A stretch of 64,000 bases of DNA from Hyphococcus luteus (GTDB taxonomy: Bacteria; Pseudomonadota; Alphaproteobacteria; Caulobacterales; Parvularculaceae): contig NZ_PJCH01000003.1 in NCBI RefSeq assembly GCF_002943565.1, forward strand, positions 1-64,000. Reading direction: 5' to 3'. Below the pieces are notes generated by a model. That model saw only the letters and a list, made by a program, of their open reading frames with translations, had not been told where the DNA came from and ran no database searches. Shown here piece by piece: positions 28,333 through 37,535 of this stretch (its first letter is position 1; each line of letters opens with the position of its first letter). A program made the position numbers and the translations under genes.

Positions 28333-28701
28333 CTAGTCCGTGGTGGCGACCCAGTCCGGATCGTCCTGCACTTCGCGCTCCCACATCAGGAACTCGTAAT
28401 AGCCGCAGCGCTTTTGCGTCGGAAATTCGCGGCAGATTTTCATGCGGCCTTCATAGATGGTGCAATTGCGCGTCTCTTTGTCGAGGAACATGCAGGAGGT
28501 GACGTAATGCTCGTCATCCGTATGGCGAATGACCCGCGGGTTTTCCTTGTCGCCCTTCTTGGTGAATTTCTTTTCGGCCTTTTCCGGCGAGATGCCGTGA
28601 TGCTTTGCGAGACGCTTAAGGTCCGCATTCGTCACCGGAATATGGGTGTAGGAACAGCAATAGGCTGTGCATTTCAGACAATCGTAGAGTTTTTTGGCCA
28701 T
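28333..28701 (-). CDS. YkgJ family cysteine-cluster protein
   Basis: A 122-residue protein with several Cys typical of the YkgJ zinc/iron chelating domain: CLKCTAYCC at residues 8-16, then C in SCMFLD, C in NCTIYEGRMKICREFP, and C in KRCGYYEFL. The family is thought to bind a metal cluster; biochemical function is unknown. It sits between the GNAT gene and the LhgO-like gene on the same strand, with short gaps, so the set may be an operon starting at mnmA. Confidence 0.85.
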   Translation of the reverse strand: MAKKLYDCLKCTAYCCSYTHIPVTNADLKRLAKHHGISPEKAEKKFTKKGDKENPRVIRHTDDEHYVTSCMFLDKETRNCTIYEGRMKICREFPTQKRCGYYEFLMWEREVQDDPDWVATTD

Positions 28702-28723
28702 TTCACGCCCCGCGCAACATACT

Positions 28724-29161
28724 TTAGTCCATCCGGTAGTGAACGAAGTCGCTTAATGTTGCAACCTTATCATAGAGTTTACGCGCCGTTTCGTTGCCAT
28801 GATCGGTATGCCAGTAGACGCGTGAAAGATTGCGGCGCTTGGCTTCGTCATAGACGGCGTTGATGAGCGCGCGCCCGGCGCCGCTTCCGCGCGCGGCCTT
28901 ATCCACATAAAGATCTTCAAGATAGCAATAGCCGGTCTCGGACCATGTGGACGGATGCGGCAGGCCGTGCACGAAGCCGATCACAGCGCCGTCCTTTTCC
29001 GCAACGAAGGCGAAATAAGGCTCGCCCTTCATCAGTCCGGCAAACAGCCGGTCCGTATGCGCGGGCGGCAGGTCCGTCTTCCCGTAGAAATCGAGATAGG
29101 CCCGCCACAGCGCGCGCCAGGCGGCTTCGTCACTTGCGGCGATGGGGCGAATGACGGTCAT
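28724..29161 (-). CDS. GNAT family acetyltransferase
   Basis: A 145-residue GNAT enzyme from the ATG at 29161 ([15 protein letters not shown]). The acetyl-CoA binding motif A is visible as [32 protein letters not shown], followed by motif B ([19 protein letters not shown]). The closest style is the diamine-type N-acetyltransferase group, but the substrate is unknown. Its ATG overlaps the mnmA stop as ATGA, so it is translationally coupled to mnmA. Confidence 0.88.
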   Translation of the reverse strand: MTVIRPIAASDEAAWRALWRAYLDFYGKTDLPPAHTDRLFAGLMKGEPYFAFVAEKDGAVIGFVHGLPHPSTWSETGYCYLEDLYVDKAARGSGAGRALINAVYDEAKRRNLSRVYWHTDHGNETARKLYDKVATLSDFVHYRMD

Positions 29162-30318
29162 GCGGCGGCTTTCGTCGCGGCGATCCAGCCGCCGCCGAGG
29201 ACGCGGGCATGGTCCTCGTCCGGCGAATAGAAGACGCAGGCCTGTCCCGGCGCGACGCCCTCTTCGGGCTCGGCGAGATCGACCGCCCATCCTTCATCCC
29301 AGACGAGGCTCGCGGGCGCGGGCGGGCGCGTGGAGCGGACTTTGACGGCGACTTGCGTCCCCGCTTTAGCGGCGGCCTCGCCCTCCCCGTCGCCGAGCCA
29401 GGTGACGTCTTTCAACCGGATGCGCGCGACCATCAGCGCCTCGCGCGGGCCGACGATCACCTGCCGCTTCGCCGGATCGAGGCGCACCACATAAAGGGGG
29501 GCGCCCGCCGCGACGCCGAGGCCGCGGCGCTGGCCCACCGTGTAATGGATGACGCCCTGATGGCGCGCGAGCACGGTCCCGTCCACATGGACGATCTCGC
29601 CGGGCTCGGCCGCGCCGGGGCGCAGACGTTCCACGACGCTCGCATATTTGCCTTCGGGCACGAAGCAGATGTCCTGGCTGTCGGGTTTGTCGGCGACCGC
29701 AAGACCGAGCTCGCCCGCAATGCGCCGCACTTCCGATTTCGGCATTTCGCCCAGGGGAAAGCGCAGATAGTCGAGCTGGTCTTTCGTGGTCGAGAACAGG
29801 AAATAGCTCTGGTCTTTCGACGCGTCGTAAGCGCGGCGCAGTTCGGGCCCGTGCGGGCCGTCGACCCGGCGGATGTAATGGCCCGTGGCCATGGCCGCGC
29901 CGCCGAGATCGCGCGCGGTTTCCAGAAGGTCGCGGAACTTCACCCGCTCATTACAGCGCACGCATGGGATCGGCGTCGCCCCGGCGAGATAGGTGTCGGC
30001 GAAATCCTCCATCACCGCTTCGGAGAACTTGTTCTCGTAATCGAGCACGTAATGGGGAAAACCCATGGCTTCGGCGACCCGGCGCGCGTCCTGAATATCC
30101 TGGCCGGCGCAGCAGGCGCCTTTTTTCTGAATGGCGACGCCATGGTCGTAAAGCTGCAAGGTGACGCCGACGACATCGTAGCCCGATAGCTTGGCGAGCG
30201 CCGCCGTCACCGAGGAATCGACGCCGCCCGACATGGCGACGATGACGCGCGCGCCGGCGGGCGCGCCGAGGTCGATCCGGGGCGCGTCGATGGTCGATAT
30301 GTCTTTCAGGGCCGTCAT
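29158..30318 (-). CDS. mnmA: tRNA 2-thiouridylase MnmA
   Basis: A 386-residue enzyme that thiolates U34 in tRNA-Glu, tRNA-Gln and tRNA-Lys. The PP-loop [10 protein letters not shown] lies near residues 28-37. The catalytic cysteines are visible in [14 protein letters not shown] and [13 protein letters not shown]. The C-terminal PUA-like and beta-barrel parts follow. I chose ATG 30318 ([11 protein letters not shown]) over an upstream GTG/TTG frame extending to 30468. It heads an apparent mnmA-GNAT-ykgJ-lhgO gene string. Confidence 0.96.
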   Translation of the reverse strand: MTALKDISTIDAPRIDLGAPAGARVIVAMSGGVDSSVTAALAKLSGYDVVGVTLQLYDHGVAIQKKGACCAGQDIQDARRVAEAMGFPHYVLDYENKFSEAVMEDFADTYLAGATPIPCVRCNERVKFRDLLETARDLGGAAMATGHYIRRVDGPHGPELRRAYDASKDQSYFLFSTTKDQLDYLRFPLGEMPKSEVRRIAGELGLAVADKPDSQDICFVPEGKYASVVERLRPGAAEPGEIVHVDGTVLARHQGVIHYTVGQRRGLGVAAGAPLYVVRLDPAKRQVIVGPREALMVARIRLKDVTWLGDGEGEAAAKAGTQVAVKVRSTRPPAPASLVWDEGWAVDLAEPEEGVAPGQACVFYSPDEDHARVLGGGWIAATKAAA

Positions 30319-30491
30319 AGGGGGCGGAACATAGGGAGGACGCCGCCGGAATGCGAGTCCCTGAACGGAACGCCCCGGAGCCCCGGCCCATGCGCCGCCG
30401 GCGGCCGGTCCCAATGGCGGCGTCTCGCCGCGTATCCCCGCCGGCGCGCGGCCGATAAAGAAAAGCATCGGTTTTCAGGAGCGGCTTCATC

Positions 30492-30806
30492 ATGATCATT
30501 TTTTCGGCGTTGCGGGGCTTTATTCGCTATGCAGCCGCTCCCGCCTTCTTCCTGCTTGCGGGCGTCAATTATCTCATCGAAAGCGCCGGCGGCGGGCATG
30601 GCGGATCGGGCGTCCATGGCGGCGCGCCGATGGACGCCACGGGCATGAGCGCTGAAACCATGAGCGCCGCCGCGCCGGCTGTCCCGGGCCTGCTTCACAA
30701 TCCCATTCTCGCCAGCATGTGGCTTATGTATCTTCTGATGGGCTTGGCTCACCTCTCGCCCTGGATCCCGGGCGGGCGCAAACCCGGCCCCACGCCCTGG
30801 GAGTGA
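30492..30806 (+). CDS. Small membrane protein of unknown function
   Basis: A 104-residue hypothetical protein. It has two hydrophobic helices, about residues 11-29 and 70-88. The loop between them contains repeated Gly-His/Gly-Ser and Met residues (GGGHGGSGVHGGAP, then DATGMSAETMSAA), which could bind metal. AGGAG lies ten bases before the ATG. The gene runs divergently from mnmA and stands alone. I do not recognise a family. Confidence 0.65.
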   Translation: MIIFSALRGFIRYAAAPAFFLLAGVNYLIESAGGGHGGSGVHGGAPMDATGMSAETMSAAAPAVPGLLHNPILASMWLMYLLMGLAHLSPWIPGGRKPGPTPWE

Positions 30807-30941
30807 GGCTCCCCCGCGTGGAACATTTGTCGTCATCATTTGTCTCGCGTTCTTTTCAAATGGCGTCTTGTCTGGCTTTCGGACGAATTTGGCGCCATTT
30901 GCGTAAAATTGTTTCACGGGGCTTCCTCGAAAAATTTCACT

Positions 30942-30994
30942 TCATCCCGGGCGCACAGCCGCACGCCAATACCGCCGCCCGGCACCCGGGATGA
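30942..30994. repeat. REP-like inverted repeat
   Basis: TCATCCCGGG at 30942-30951 is complemented perfectly by CCCGGGATGA at 30985-30994, enclosing a GC-rich loop of 33 bases that can fold further. Hairpins of this CATCCCGGG type are common between genes in bacterial chromosomes. No T-run follows, so a terminator role is doubtful. Confidence 0.6.
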
Positions 30995-31158
30995 CGATCG
31001 AGCCATATTACCCCCGCCGGAAAGCCCGTGGATACTTATCCACCGCTTTCAGTTCCGTGCTATCATGAACGGCGCCCGTCCGGCCGCCGTGGCGGACCTG
31101 GCTTGCCGGCTCCTTCGATTCCTAACCAAAAGCTTAACAACGCCGTAACCGGCCGCCT

Positions 31159-31184
31159 CTAACCTTTCATAACGGTAAGGTTAG
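31159..31184. promoter_or_regulatory. Inverted repeat 19 bases before the nuclease gene
   Basis: CTAACCTT at 31159-31166 and AAGGTTAG at 31177-31184 form perfect 8-base arms around a ten-base spacer. The position close to the ATG at 31203 would suit an operator or a leader hairpin. No regulator is assigned. Confidence 0.4.
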
Positions 31185-31202
31185 ACAGGCGAGTCCCGTG
31201 TC

Positions 31203-31694
31203 ATGGGCCGAAAGACTTTCATCCGCACCCCCGCAACAGGGCGAAAGCGCCAGCATAAAGAACGCCGGCTGAGACCGGCTTATGTCGCCGCGCTGCTCGT
31301 CATCTCCCTCGCCTGCTTTTCGACGGGCGCGGCGCAGCATGCCCTGTCGCCGCCGCAGACGGTGCATGAGGGCGTCGTCACCCGGGTGGTCGACGGCGAC
31401 ACGCTTTACATCAAGGGGCTCGAGACCCGCATCCGCTTATGGGGCCTCGATGCGCCGGAGCGCGGCAAGAAGGGCGGGTACAGAGCAACGCGGATGCTGC
31501 GCGAGATCGCCCATGGGCGCCATCTCTCCTGCCGGGAAGTCGACATCGACCGCTATGGCCGCATTGTCGCCCAGTGTTTCCGGCCGGACGGGCGCGACGC
31601 CGCGGCGCTGATGATCGAGAGCGGCGCCGCGAAGGAATATCTGCGTTATTCAGGCGGGTATTATTCAAGAACCGCAATGGCGGGTGGGGATTAA
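31203..31694 (+). CDS. Thermonuclease-like (SNase) protein
   Basis: A 163-residue protein with an N-terminal hydrophobic signal or anchor (about residues 26-43, after a basic stretch) and an SNase fold: VVDGDTLYIKGLETRIRLWGLDAPE, then CREVDIDRYGRIVAQCF. The DGDT Asp, the RLWGLDAPE segment and the DRYGR Arg correspond to catalytic residues of staphylococcal nuclease, so it may be an active exported nuclease. It is shorter than many homologues. It converges with hemA, 11 bases away. Confidence 0.85.
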   Translation: MGRKTFIRTPATGRKRQHKERRLRPAYVAALLVISLACFSTGAAQHALSPPQTVHEGVVTRVVDGDTLYIKGLETRIRLWGLDAPERGKKGGYRATRMLREIAHGRHLSCREVDIDRYGRIVAQCFRPDGRDAAALMIESGAAKEYLRYSGGYYSRTAMAGGD

Positions 31695-31705
31695 AGCTGT
31701 CGCTT

Positions 31706-32935
31706 TCAGGCGGCGCGCTTCAGCTTCAGCGCCGTCCAGACATCGTCGAGCGACTTGATCAGCTTATCCATGTGATCGTCCGTATGCAGCGGCGTCGGCG
31801 TAAAGCGCAGACGCTCGGTCCCTTTCGGCACGGTCGGATAGTTGATCGGCTGCACATAGATATTGTGCTCTTCGAGGAGATAGTCGGAAACCCGCTTGCA
31901 CTGCACCGGATCGCCGACTTTCACCGGGACGATGTGGCTCACCGATTCCATCACCGGCAGGCCGGCGTCGGCGAGCAGTTTTTTCAACCGCGCCGCGCGC
32001 TCCTGATGCTGCTCGCGCAGATGGTTCGATTCTTTCAGCGTCTCGACGCTGGCGAGCGCGCCGGCGACCAGCACCGGCGACAGCGCGGTCGTAAAAATGA
32101 AACCCGACGCATAAGAGCGGATGGCGTCGACGATGGAAGCGTTCGCCGCGATATAGCCGCCCATGATGCCGAAGGCCTTGCCGAGCGTGCCTTCGATGAT
32201 ATCGATCCGGTGCGCGACGCCGTCGCGTTCGGAAACGCCGCCGCCGCGCTTGCCGTACATCCCCACCGCGTGGACTTCGTCGAGATAGGTGAAGGCGTTG
32301 TACTTTTCGGCGAGGTCGCAGATCTCCGCCATCGGCGCGATGTCGCCGTCCATGGAATAGACGGATTCAAACGCGATGACTTTCGGGCGCTCGGCCGGCA
32401 ATTCGGCGAGCAGCTCTTCGAGATGTTCGAGATCGTTATGGCGCCAGATGCGCTTGATCGAACGTCCGCCGCGAATGCCCTCGATCATCGAGGCGTGATT
32501 GAGCTCGTCGGAGAGAATGACGCAATCGGGCAGGATGCGCGAAATCGTCGACAGGGTCGCCTCGTTCGAGACATAGCCTGAGGTGAAAAGAAGCGCGGCG
32601 TCCTTGCCGTGAAGATCGGCGAGCGCGGCTTCGAGCTTCATGTGATAATGGGTGGTGCCGGCGATGTTGCGCGTGCCGCCCGCCCCGGCCCCGACCTTGT
32701 CGAGGGCGTTCTGCATGGCCTCCATGACCGCCGGATGCTGGCCCATGCCGAGATAATCGTTGGAGCACCAGACAGTGATCTCGCGCGGCTGGCGTTCGCG
32801 CTCATTATGGCCGCCATAATAGAGCGCCGTGGGAAACCGCCCGCGCATGCGCTCGAGGTCGGCGAACACCCGGTAGCGGCCCTCTGCCCGGACTGCATCC
32901 ACAGCCGCCCGGAATGCTTCGTTATAATCGACCAT
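31706..32935 (-). CDS. hemA: 5-Aminolevulinate synthase HemA (C4 pathway)
   Basis: A 409-residue PLP enzyme that condenses glycine and succinyl-CoA, the first step of alphaproteobacterial haem synthesis. Visible features are [36 protein letters not shown], and the PLP-lysine motif [19 protein letters not shown] directly before the ATG (at 32938) is an alternative start, differing by one residue. It faces the thermonuclease-like gene. Haem genes hemB and hemN are also in this window. Confidence 0.97.
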   Translation of the reverse strand: MVDYNEAFRAAVDAVRAEGRYRVFADLERMRGRFPTALYYGGHNERERQPREITVWCSNDYLGMGQHPAVMEAMQNALDKVGAGAGGTRNIAGTTHYHMKLEAALADLHGKDAALLFTSGYVSNEATLSTISRILPDCVILSDELNHASMIEGIRGGRSIKRIWRHNDLEHLEELLAELPAERPKVIAFESVYSMDGDIAPMAEICDLAEKYNAFTYLDEVHAVGMYGKRGGGVSERDGVAHRIDIIEGTLGKAFGIMGGYIAANASIVDAIRSYASGFIFTTALSPVLVAGALASVETLKESNHLREQHQERAARLKKLLADAGLPVMESVSHIVPVKVGDPVQCKRVSDYLLEEHNIYVQPINYPTVPKGTERLRFTPTPLHTDDHMDKLIKSLDDVWTALKLKRAA

Positions 32936-33192
32936 CACACCCGTTGGGCTTGCCGCCCCGCTTTTCTACAGAAAGACACATAATCGAGCACCGCCCCTAA
33001 AGGCCAGAGCAAAGCCCCGGGAAAGCGCCGGACCGAACGCCGCATGGCCGGACCCTTCGCATAGAGACCCGAAAGGCTCCAACGCCCCTGAAGATCAGAT
33101 GTTTTTGCTAACAATACAATGCGCCCGCCATTGTTTTTGCATCGAATATCTTGATCGCGCCCATCGGGTCGGCGGCGCTCATGCAGGGCGGG

Positions 33193-33223
33193 AAAAGAAA
33201 ACGCGCTTCCCGGAAGAAGCGCG
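33193..33223 (-). terminator. Rho-independent terminator of the LdtR-like gene
   Basis: On the minus strand the arms CGCGCTTC and GAAGCGCG surround a six-base loop and are followed by TTTTCTTTT (plus-strand AAAAGAAAA at 33193-33201). It lies 40 bases after the stop codon at 33263. Confidence 0.75.
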
Positions 33224-33236
33224 CTTGCCGCACCAA

Positions 33237-33253
33237 TTGAGAATAATTCTCAA
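33237..33253. promoter_or_regulatory. Fur-like 7-1-7 palindrome
   Basis: TTGAGAATAATTCTCAA is a perfect palindrome around a single central base. Its core TGAGAAT-A-ATTCTCA matches the 7-1-7 form of Fur boxes. It lies ten bases after the LdtR-like gene and about 300 before hemA, with a terminator in between, so its target is unclear. Confidence 0.45.
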
Positions 33254-33262
33254 TAACGAAAC

Positions 33263-33790
33263 TTACAGACGATAGCGCACCTGGTCGGCCCAGAAGCGCT
33301 CCAGGCGCTGCAGGGTTTTGTTGGTGTCGTCGATGAGCTGGATGTCGACGCCGCCCACCTGCTCCACCGAGGTCAGCTGACGTTCGAAAAGCTGGGTGAT
33401 GGCGTCACGGATTTCGAGGCCCATATCGGTCAGCGAAACGCGCTTCGAACGGCGGTCCGTATTGGAGCGCTCGTCCTTGATATAGCCCTTCTCGACCAGC
33501 TGCTTGAGATTGTAGGAGACGTTGGAGCCGAGATAATGGCCGCGCGAGCGCAATTCGCCCGGGGTCAGCTCCGCATCGCCGATATTGTAAAGAAGCAGCG
33601 CCTGGACGGAGTTGATGTCCGTCTGGCCGAGCCGCTCCAGCTCGTCCTTGATCACGTCGAGAAGCTGCCGGTGCAACCGCTCCACCAGATGCAAAAGCTG
33701 GAGGTAGCCGGTCTCCAGCGCTTCAGGATCGTTCCCGACCTTGCTCGCGCTCTCGCCAATCACTTCTCGCATTGCCCCGTTGACCGTCAT
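33263..33790 (-). CDS. LdtR-like MarR family regulator
   Basis: A 175-residue MarR-type winged-helix protein. Recognition helix region LGSNVSYNLKQLVEKGYIKDERS and wing NTDRRSKRVSLTDMG are clear, with long N- and C-terminal dimerisation helices. The sequence style (TDINSVQALLLYNIGDAELTPGELRSRGHYLGSNVSYN) resembles LdtR, a regulator conserved across alphaproteobacteria and linked to cell-wall L,D-transpeptidase and stress genes. It lies divergent from hemB, with a 148-base gap, and has its own terminator. The LdtR name is from memory. Confidence 0.85.
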   Translation of the reverse strand: MTVNGAMREVIGESASKVGNDPEALETGYLQLLHLVERLHRQLLDVIKDELERLGQTDINSVQALLLYNIGDAELTPGELRSRGHYLGSNVSYNLKQLVEKGYIKDERSNTDRRSKRVSLTDMGLEIRDAITQLFERQLTSVEQVGGVDIQLIDDTNKTLQRLERFWADQVRYRL

Positions 33791-33932
33791 TATTGGTTCT
33801 CACTCAAACTGAACTGCTGGTCCCGGTATACAAAGGAGGTCTAAAAGCCGCGTTAAGCCGGAATGTTCAATTTGCAATCAAATTCTATTGAGGACAGTAA
33901 TAGGCCCCTGATATGCCTCGCCAAAACCATAA

Positions 33933-34940
<1,008 letters not shown>

Positions 34941-34985
34941 CCGCGGCCGCAAAACATATGGTGACCACTGGTAAGGGGGACGCCT

Positions 34986-35456
34986 ATGGCCGCCAAGAAA
35001 TCACCTTTAGGAAAGATCATAATTGCGGCAGCCTTGTTGGGACTACTTATCGTTTCAGCTCCCATTATTTTCGCTATCGCTTCCGCGCCATTCATGTGGG
35101 ATGGAAATTGCACTGAGAACAGCCGAGCCGTAGCTCTCGCGCGATCACTTTCACAAGAGCAACTTGTTTCTCTCAATACGAGAATTTTGGAACTGAGTGA
35201 GGAATACCCTTACTCAACACTCACTGATAATTCAAATCCAACCATTCCTGAGGACCTGAAATATCTGAATGCACGCTATATAAAATTGTCTAGCGATGAT
35301 GGATATGTCGTTCTTGCGAAATGCAATGTCAGCGTAGGTGTAATCTTATTTTTTGAGCCATCAAGAGACGGCTGGGATACGATCAAACTACGTTGGGATA
35401 CTCCCACCAATAAGAGTCCGGCAGGCTCAGAAATCTTATGGACAGAACCTCATTAA
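34986..35456 (+). CDS. AT-rich orphan membrane-anchored protein
   Basis: A 156-residue hypothetical protein with one N-terminal membrane helix (about residues 10-34) and an extracytoplasmic domain with two Cys (NCTENS and KCNVSV) that could pair. AAGGGGG lies just upstream of the ATG. Its base composition is clearly more AT-rich than all neighbours, with codons such as AAT, TTA and ATA that are rare around it, which suggests recent transfer. I do not recognise a family. It sits between hemB and a convergent membrane protein gene. Confidence 0.72.
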   Translation: MAAKKSPLGKIIIAAALLGLLIVSAPIIFAIASAPFMWDGNCTENSRAVALARSLSQEQLVSLNTRILELSEEYPYSTLTDNSNPTIPEDLKYLNARYIKLSSDDGYVVLAKCNVSVGVILFFEPSRDGWDTIKLRWDTPTNKSPAGSEILWTEPH

Positions 35457-36151
35457 ATCCCCCCATACCCGCCTTTCGGCCTTAGCGGCTTCCGCAAAAA
35501 TCCGTATACGGGCAAAAACAAAAGCGCGATGAAAGTCTTGATGGCGAAGTCGCCGATCATCCAGTTGATCCACGGAACGCGCGAACCCGAAAAGACGCCC
35601 GGGAAATAGAGAAAGGCGTAAATCCCGTAGGCGAAGAGCGCCGCATATAAGGGCGAGCGCCACCACCGCCCGCCGCCGCGGGAAATGTCGTAAACGCTCG
35701 CCGCCATATATTGCGCGGCCATGGCGCTCGCGGTGAAAAAGATCGTGAAGCGAACGCCCGGCAGATCGCCGGCCTCGAGCGAGGGCGCGAGGATCGACAG
35801 TTCGGCAAACACCGCCACCGCCGCGACGCCCCAGGAGGCGGTCACGGCGCGCGAGGCTTCGTCGCCACCATATTTGCGGGCAAAGAGGATGACGAGGAGC
35901 GGCGCCAGTCCCATCAGGAAGCCGCCGACCGTGAGCCAGTTCGAGGGGCGCGAGCGCACCGCATCGCCGGCAAGCCAGTCAAAGCTGTGCAGCGGGATGT
36001 CGACAGTGAGGATCGCGGCGAGGAGCAGCGGCGTCAGCATCGCCGCCAGCGCCATCATGCGCAGGAACGAGGCCGCAAAGTCGCCCGAATGGCGCGCCAG
36101 GCGCTCCATCGCCGTTTCGCGGGGATTGTGCTTTTCGACCGCGCCGTCCAT
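35453..36151 (-). CDS. VUT/YhhQ-like integral membrane protein
   Basis: A 232-residue protein with six or more membrane helices. The C-terminal stretch (VPWINWMIGDFAIKTFIALLFLPVYGFL) and the middle helix IFFTASAMAAQYMAASVYD recall the VUT/YhhQ group, some of which import queuosine precursors, but conserved charged residues are hard to verify by eye. I chose ATG 36151, which has AGAAGG upstream; ATG 36109 is an alternative. It overlaps the AT-rich gene by four bases, tail to tail. Confidence 0.5.
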   Translation of the reverse strand: MDGAVEKHNPRETAMERLARHSGDFAASFLRMMALAAMLTPLLLAAILTVDIPLHSFDWLAGDAVRSRPSNWLTVGGFLMGLAPLLVILFARKYGGDEASRAVTASWGVAAVAVFAELSILAPSLEAGDLPGVRFTIFFTASAMAAQYMAASVYDISRGGGRWWRSPLYAALFAYGIYAFLYFPGVFSGSRVPWINWMIGDFAIKTFIALLFLPVYGFLRKPLRPKGGYGGI

Positions 36152-36304
36152 TCGCCTTCTCTGGCCCGCCTGCCCTTTTGCGCTGCGCAATCTAGCGGGA
36201 ATCGCCGCTGCGCCTAGGGGCCCCTTGGCTCCATCCTCCCTTGATAGCGCGCAAGCGCCATGCCGGAAACTAAAGCCCCTCAAGACATGAACCCGCAAGA
36301 CATG

Positions 36305-36328
36305 AAAAAGGGCGGCCTGGGCCGCCCT
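36305..36328 (-). terminator. rpmB: Rho-independent terminator of rpmB
   Basis: On the minus strand a perfect stem of GGGCGGCC and its complement, with a two-base loop and one extra A-T pair, is followed by five T. It ends the rpmB transcript about 27 bases after the stop codon. Confidence 0.85.
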
Positions 36329-36354
36329 CAACACCGAAATCTTTCAGGAAAGGC

Positions 36355-36633
36355 TTAGGACGCTTTCGACAGCTTGCGCTTCAGCTTCAGCGCATTCGGC
36401 GAAAGCTGGCCGTCATCGGCCTTGGCGAGGAAAACGTCGAGGCCGCCCACATGGTCGAGCGTCCTCAGGGTCGAGGCCGCGATGCGGAACTTGAAGCCCT
36501 GGCCGAGCTTGTCCGAATGCAGCGTCACATTGCACAGATTGGGCAGGAAGCGCCGCTTGGTCTTGTTGTTCGCGTGGGAGACATTGTGCCCAACTTTGGG
36601 GCCAACGCCCGTCAAATCACACCGCCGCGCCAT
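36355..36633 (-). CDS. rpmB: 50S ribosomal protein L28
   Basis: A 92-residue L28, recognised by [32 protein letters not shown] and the basic C terminus. Length is normal for alphaproteobacteria. It is monocistronic, with a strong terminator directly downstream. Confidence 0.97.
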   Translation of the reverse strand: MARRCDLTGVGPKVGHNVSHANNKTKRRFLPNLCNVTLHSDKLGQGFKFRIAASTLRTLDHVGGLDVFLAKADDGQLSPNALKLKRKLSKAS

Positions 36634-36768
36634 GGGTCAAACCTTGCATTTCAGGGGCCCCGCGCCATATCTGGCGGCGTCCGCCCGTTTTTCCGGAAAC
36701 CTTGAAAATGAGCCGCGGTCCATAACCGAGGCCCGGCGGGGCGTCAAGCGGCGTTTTAGGGAAATAGG

Positions 36769-36807
36769 ATATACGTCATTGACATATATACGTCAAAGAC
36801 GTATATA
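36769..36807. promoter_or_regulatory. Operator of the toxin-antitoxin operon
   Basis: TATATACGTC (36785-36794) and GACGTATATA (36798-36807) form a perfect ten-base inverted repeat around AAA, ending five bases before the toxin ATG. A further half-site ATATACGTC lies at 36769-36777. This arrangement is typical of autoregulation by an HTH antitoxin. Confidence 0.8.
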
Positions 36808-36812
36808 ACAGC

Positions 36813-37166
36813 ATGATCCGGCATCACACCGTCGTCGAAACGGAAGAGTTTGCGGCCGACGCGCGCCACCTGAAGATCAGCGAAGAAGAAGTGACGCGCA
36901 TCATTACCGAGGTCTCCCTCAATCCCGACGGCGGCGACGTGATCGCCAATTCAGGCGGCCTCAGGAAAGTCCGCATCGCCGGACGCGGCGGCGGCAAGAG
37001 CGGCGGCTACCGGATTCTGGTCCTTTATCTGAACCAGACCTGCCCCACCTATCTTTTCGCCATTTTGAGCAAGGGCGAGCGGGCGAATTTTTCCAAGGCC
37101 GAGTTAGCGGAACTCCGGATGCTGGCCGCCGAAACGAAACGATACTGGAAGGAACGGAAAAGATGA
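36813..37166 (+). CDS. RelE/HigB-type toxin
   Basis: A 117-residue basic protein of the RelE/HigB toxin superfamily, with VVETEEFAADARHL at the start, a central GGLRKVRIAGRGGGKSGGYRILVLYL core and the late LSKGERANFSKAELAEL segment that contains catalytic-type basic residues. Such toxins cleave mRNA at the ribosome. It overlaps the antitoxin gene by four bases and precedes it, the HigBA order. Confidence 0.88.
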   Translation: MIRHHTVVETEEFAADARHLKISEEEVTRIITEVSLNPDGGDVIANSGGLRKVRIAGRGGGKSGGYRILVLYLNQTCPTYLFAILSKGERANFSKAELAELRMLAAETKRYWKERKR

Positions 37167-37471
37167 GCCGAAAACCCTTAAGCGAACGCGTCCTCAGCGC
37201 CGCCCGCGAAGCGCGCGATCACGCGGCGGGAAAGCTCGATCTGGCCGAACACCTTCCCGTCATTCCTGAAGACGTGGATGTCGCCGCCATTCGCGCCCGG
37301 TCGAACCTCTCTCAGGCGAAATTCGCGCAGCGTATCGGCGTTTCCGCGGCGACGCTGAAAAACTGGGAGCAAGGCCACCGCAAACCGAGCGGCCCGTCGC
37401 TTGTCCTGCTCGCCATGCTGAGCAAAAACCCTCACATTGTCGAGGAAACGCTGGCGCCCGAAAAAGCTTAA
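37163..37471 (+). CDS. HigA-type HTH antitoxin
   Basis: A 102-residue antitoxin with a Cro/C1-type helix-turn-helix (IRARSNLSQAKFAQRIGVSAATLKNWEQGHRKPSG) in the C-terminal half and an N-terminal region likely to bind the toxin. It should repress its own operon through the inverted repeat upstream. The gene ends 64 bases before the helicase start at 37536. Confidence 0.9.
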   Translation: MSRKPLSERVLSAAREARDHAAGKLDLAEHLPVIPEDVDVAAIRARSNLSQAKFAQRIGVSAATLKNWEQGHRKPSGPSLVLLAMLSKNPHIVEETLAPEKA

Positions 37472-37535
37472 AGGCGTCAGCAGATTTCTCAGGCCGCAAC
37501 GAAGATGCGGCAAGCATAAGAAAGGTCGGCGCTTC

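Larger units (their letters stand above)
30807..31202. other. Intergenic region with two inverted repeats
   Basis: These 396 bases between a small membrane protein gene and the thermonuclease-like gene carry two inverted repeats listed separately (30942-30994 and 31159-31184). I found no convincing gene or known RNA. Confidence 0.5.
32936..33262. other. Leader region of hemA
   Basis: These 327 bases separate hemA from the LdtR-like gene upstream on the same strand. They contain that gene's terminator (33193-33223) and, right after its stop, a Fur-like palindrome (33237-33253). The rest, including an AT-rich stretch near 33095-33160, is the likely hemA promoter. No gene is visible. Confidence 0.6.

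Noticed and set aside
30315-30917. Minus-strand 200-residue frame upstream of mnmA
   Set aside because: It overlaps the small membrane protein gene, has no recognisable features, and has weaker start signals than the gene on the other strand.
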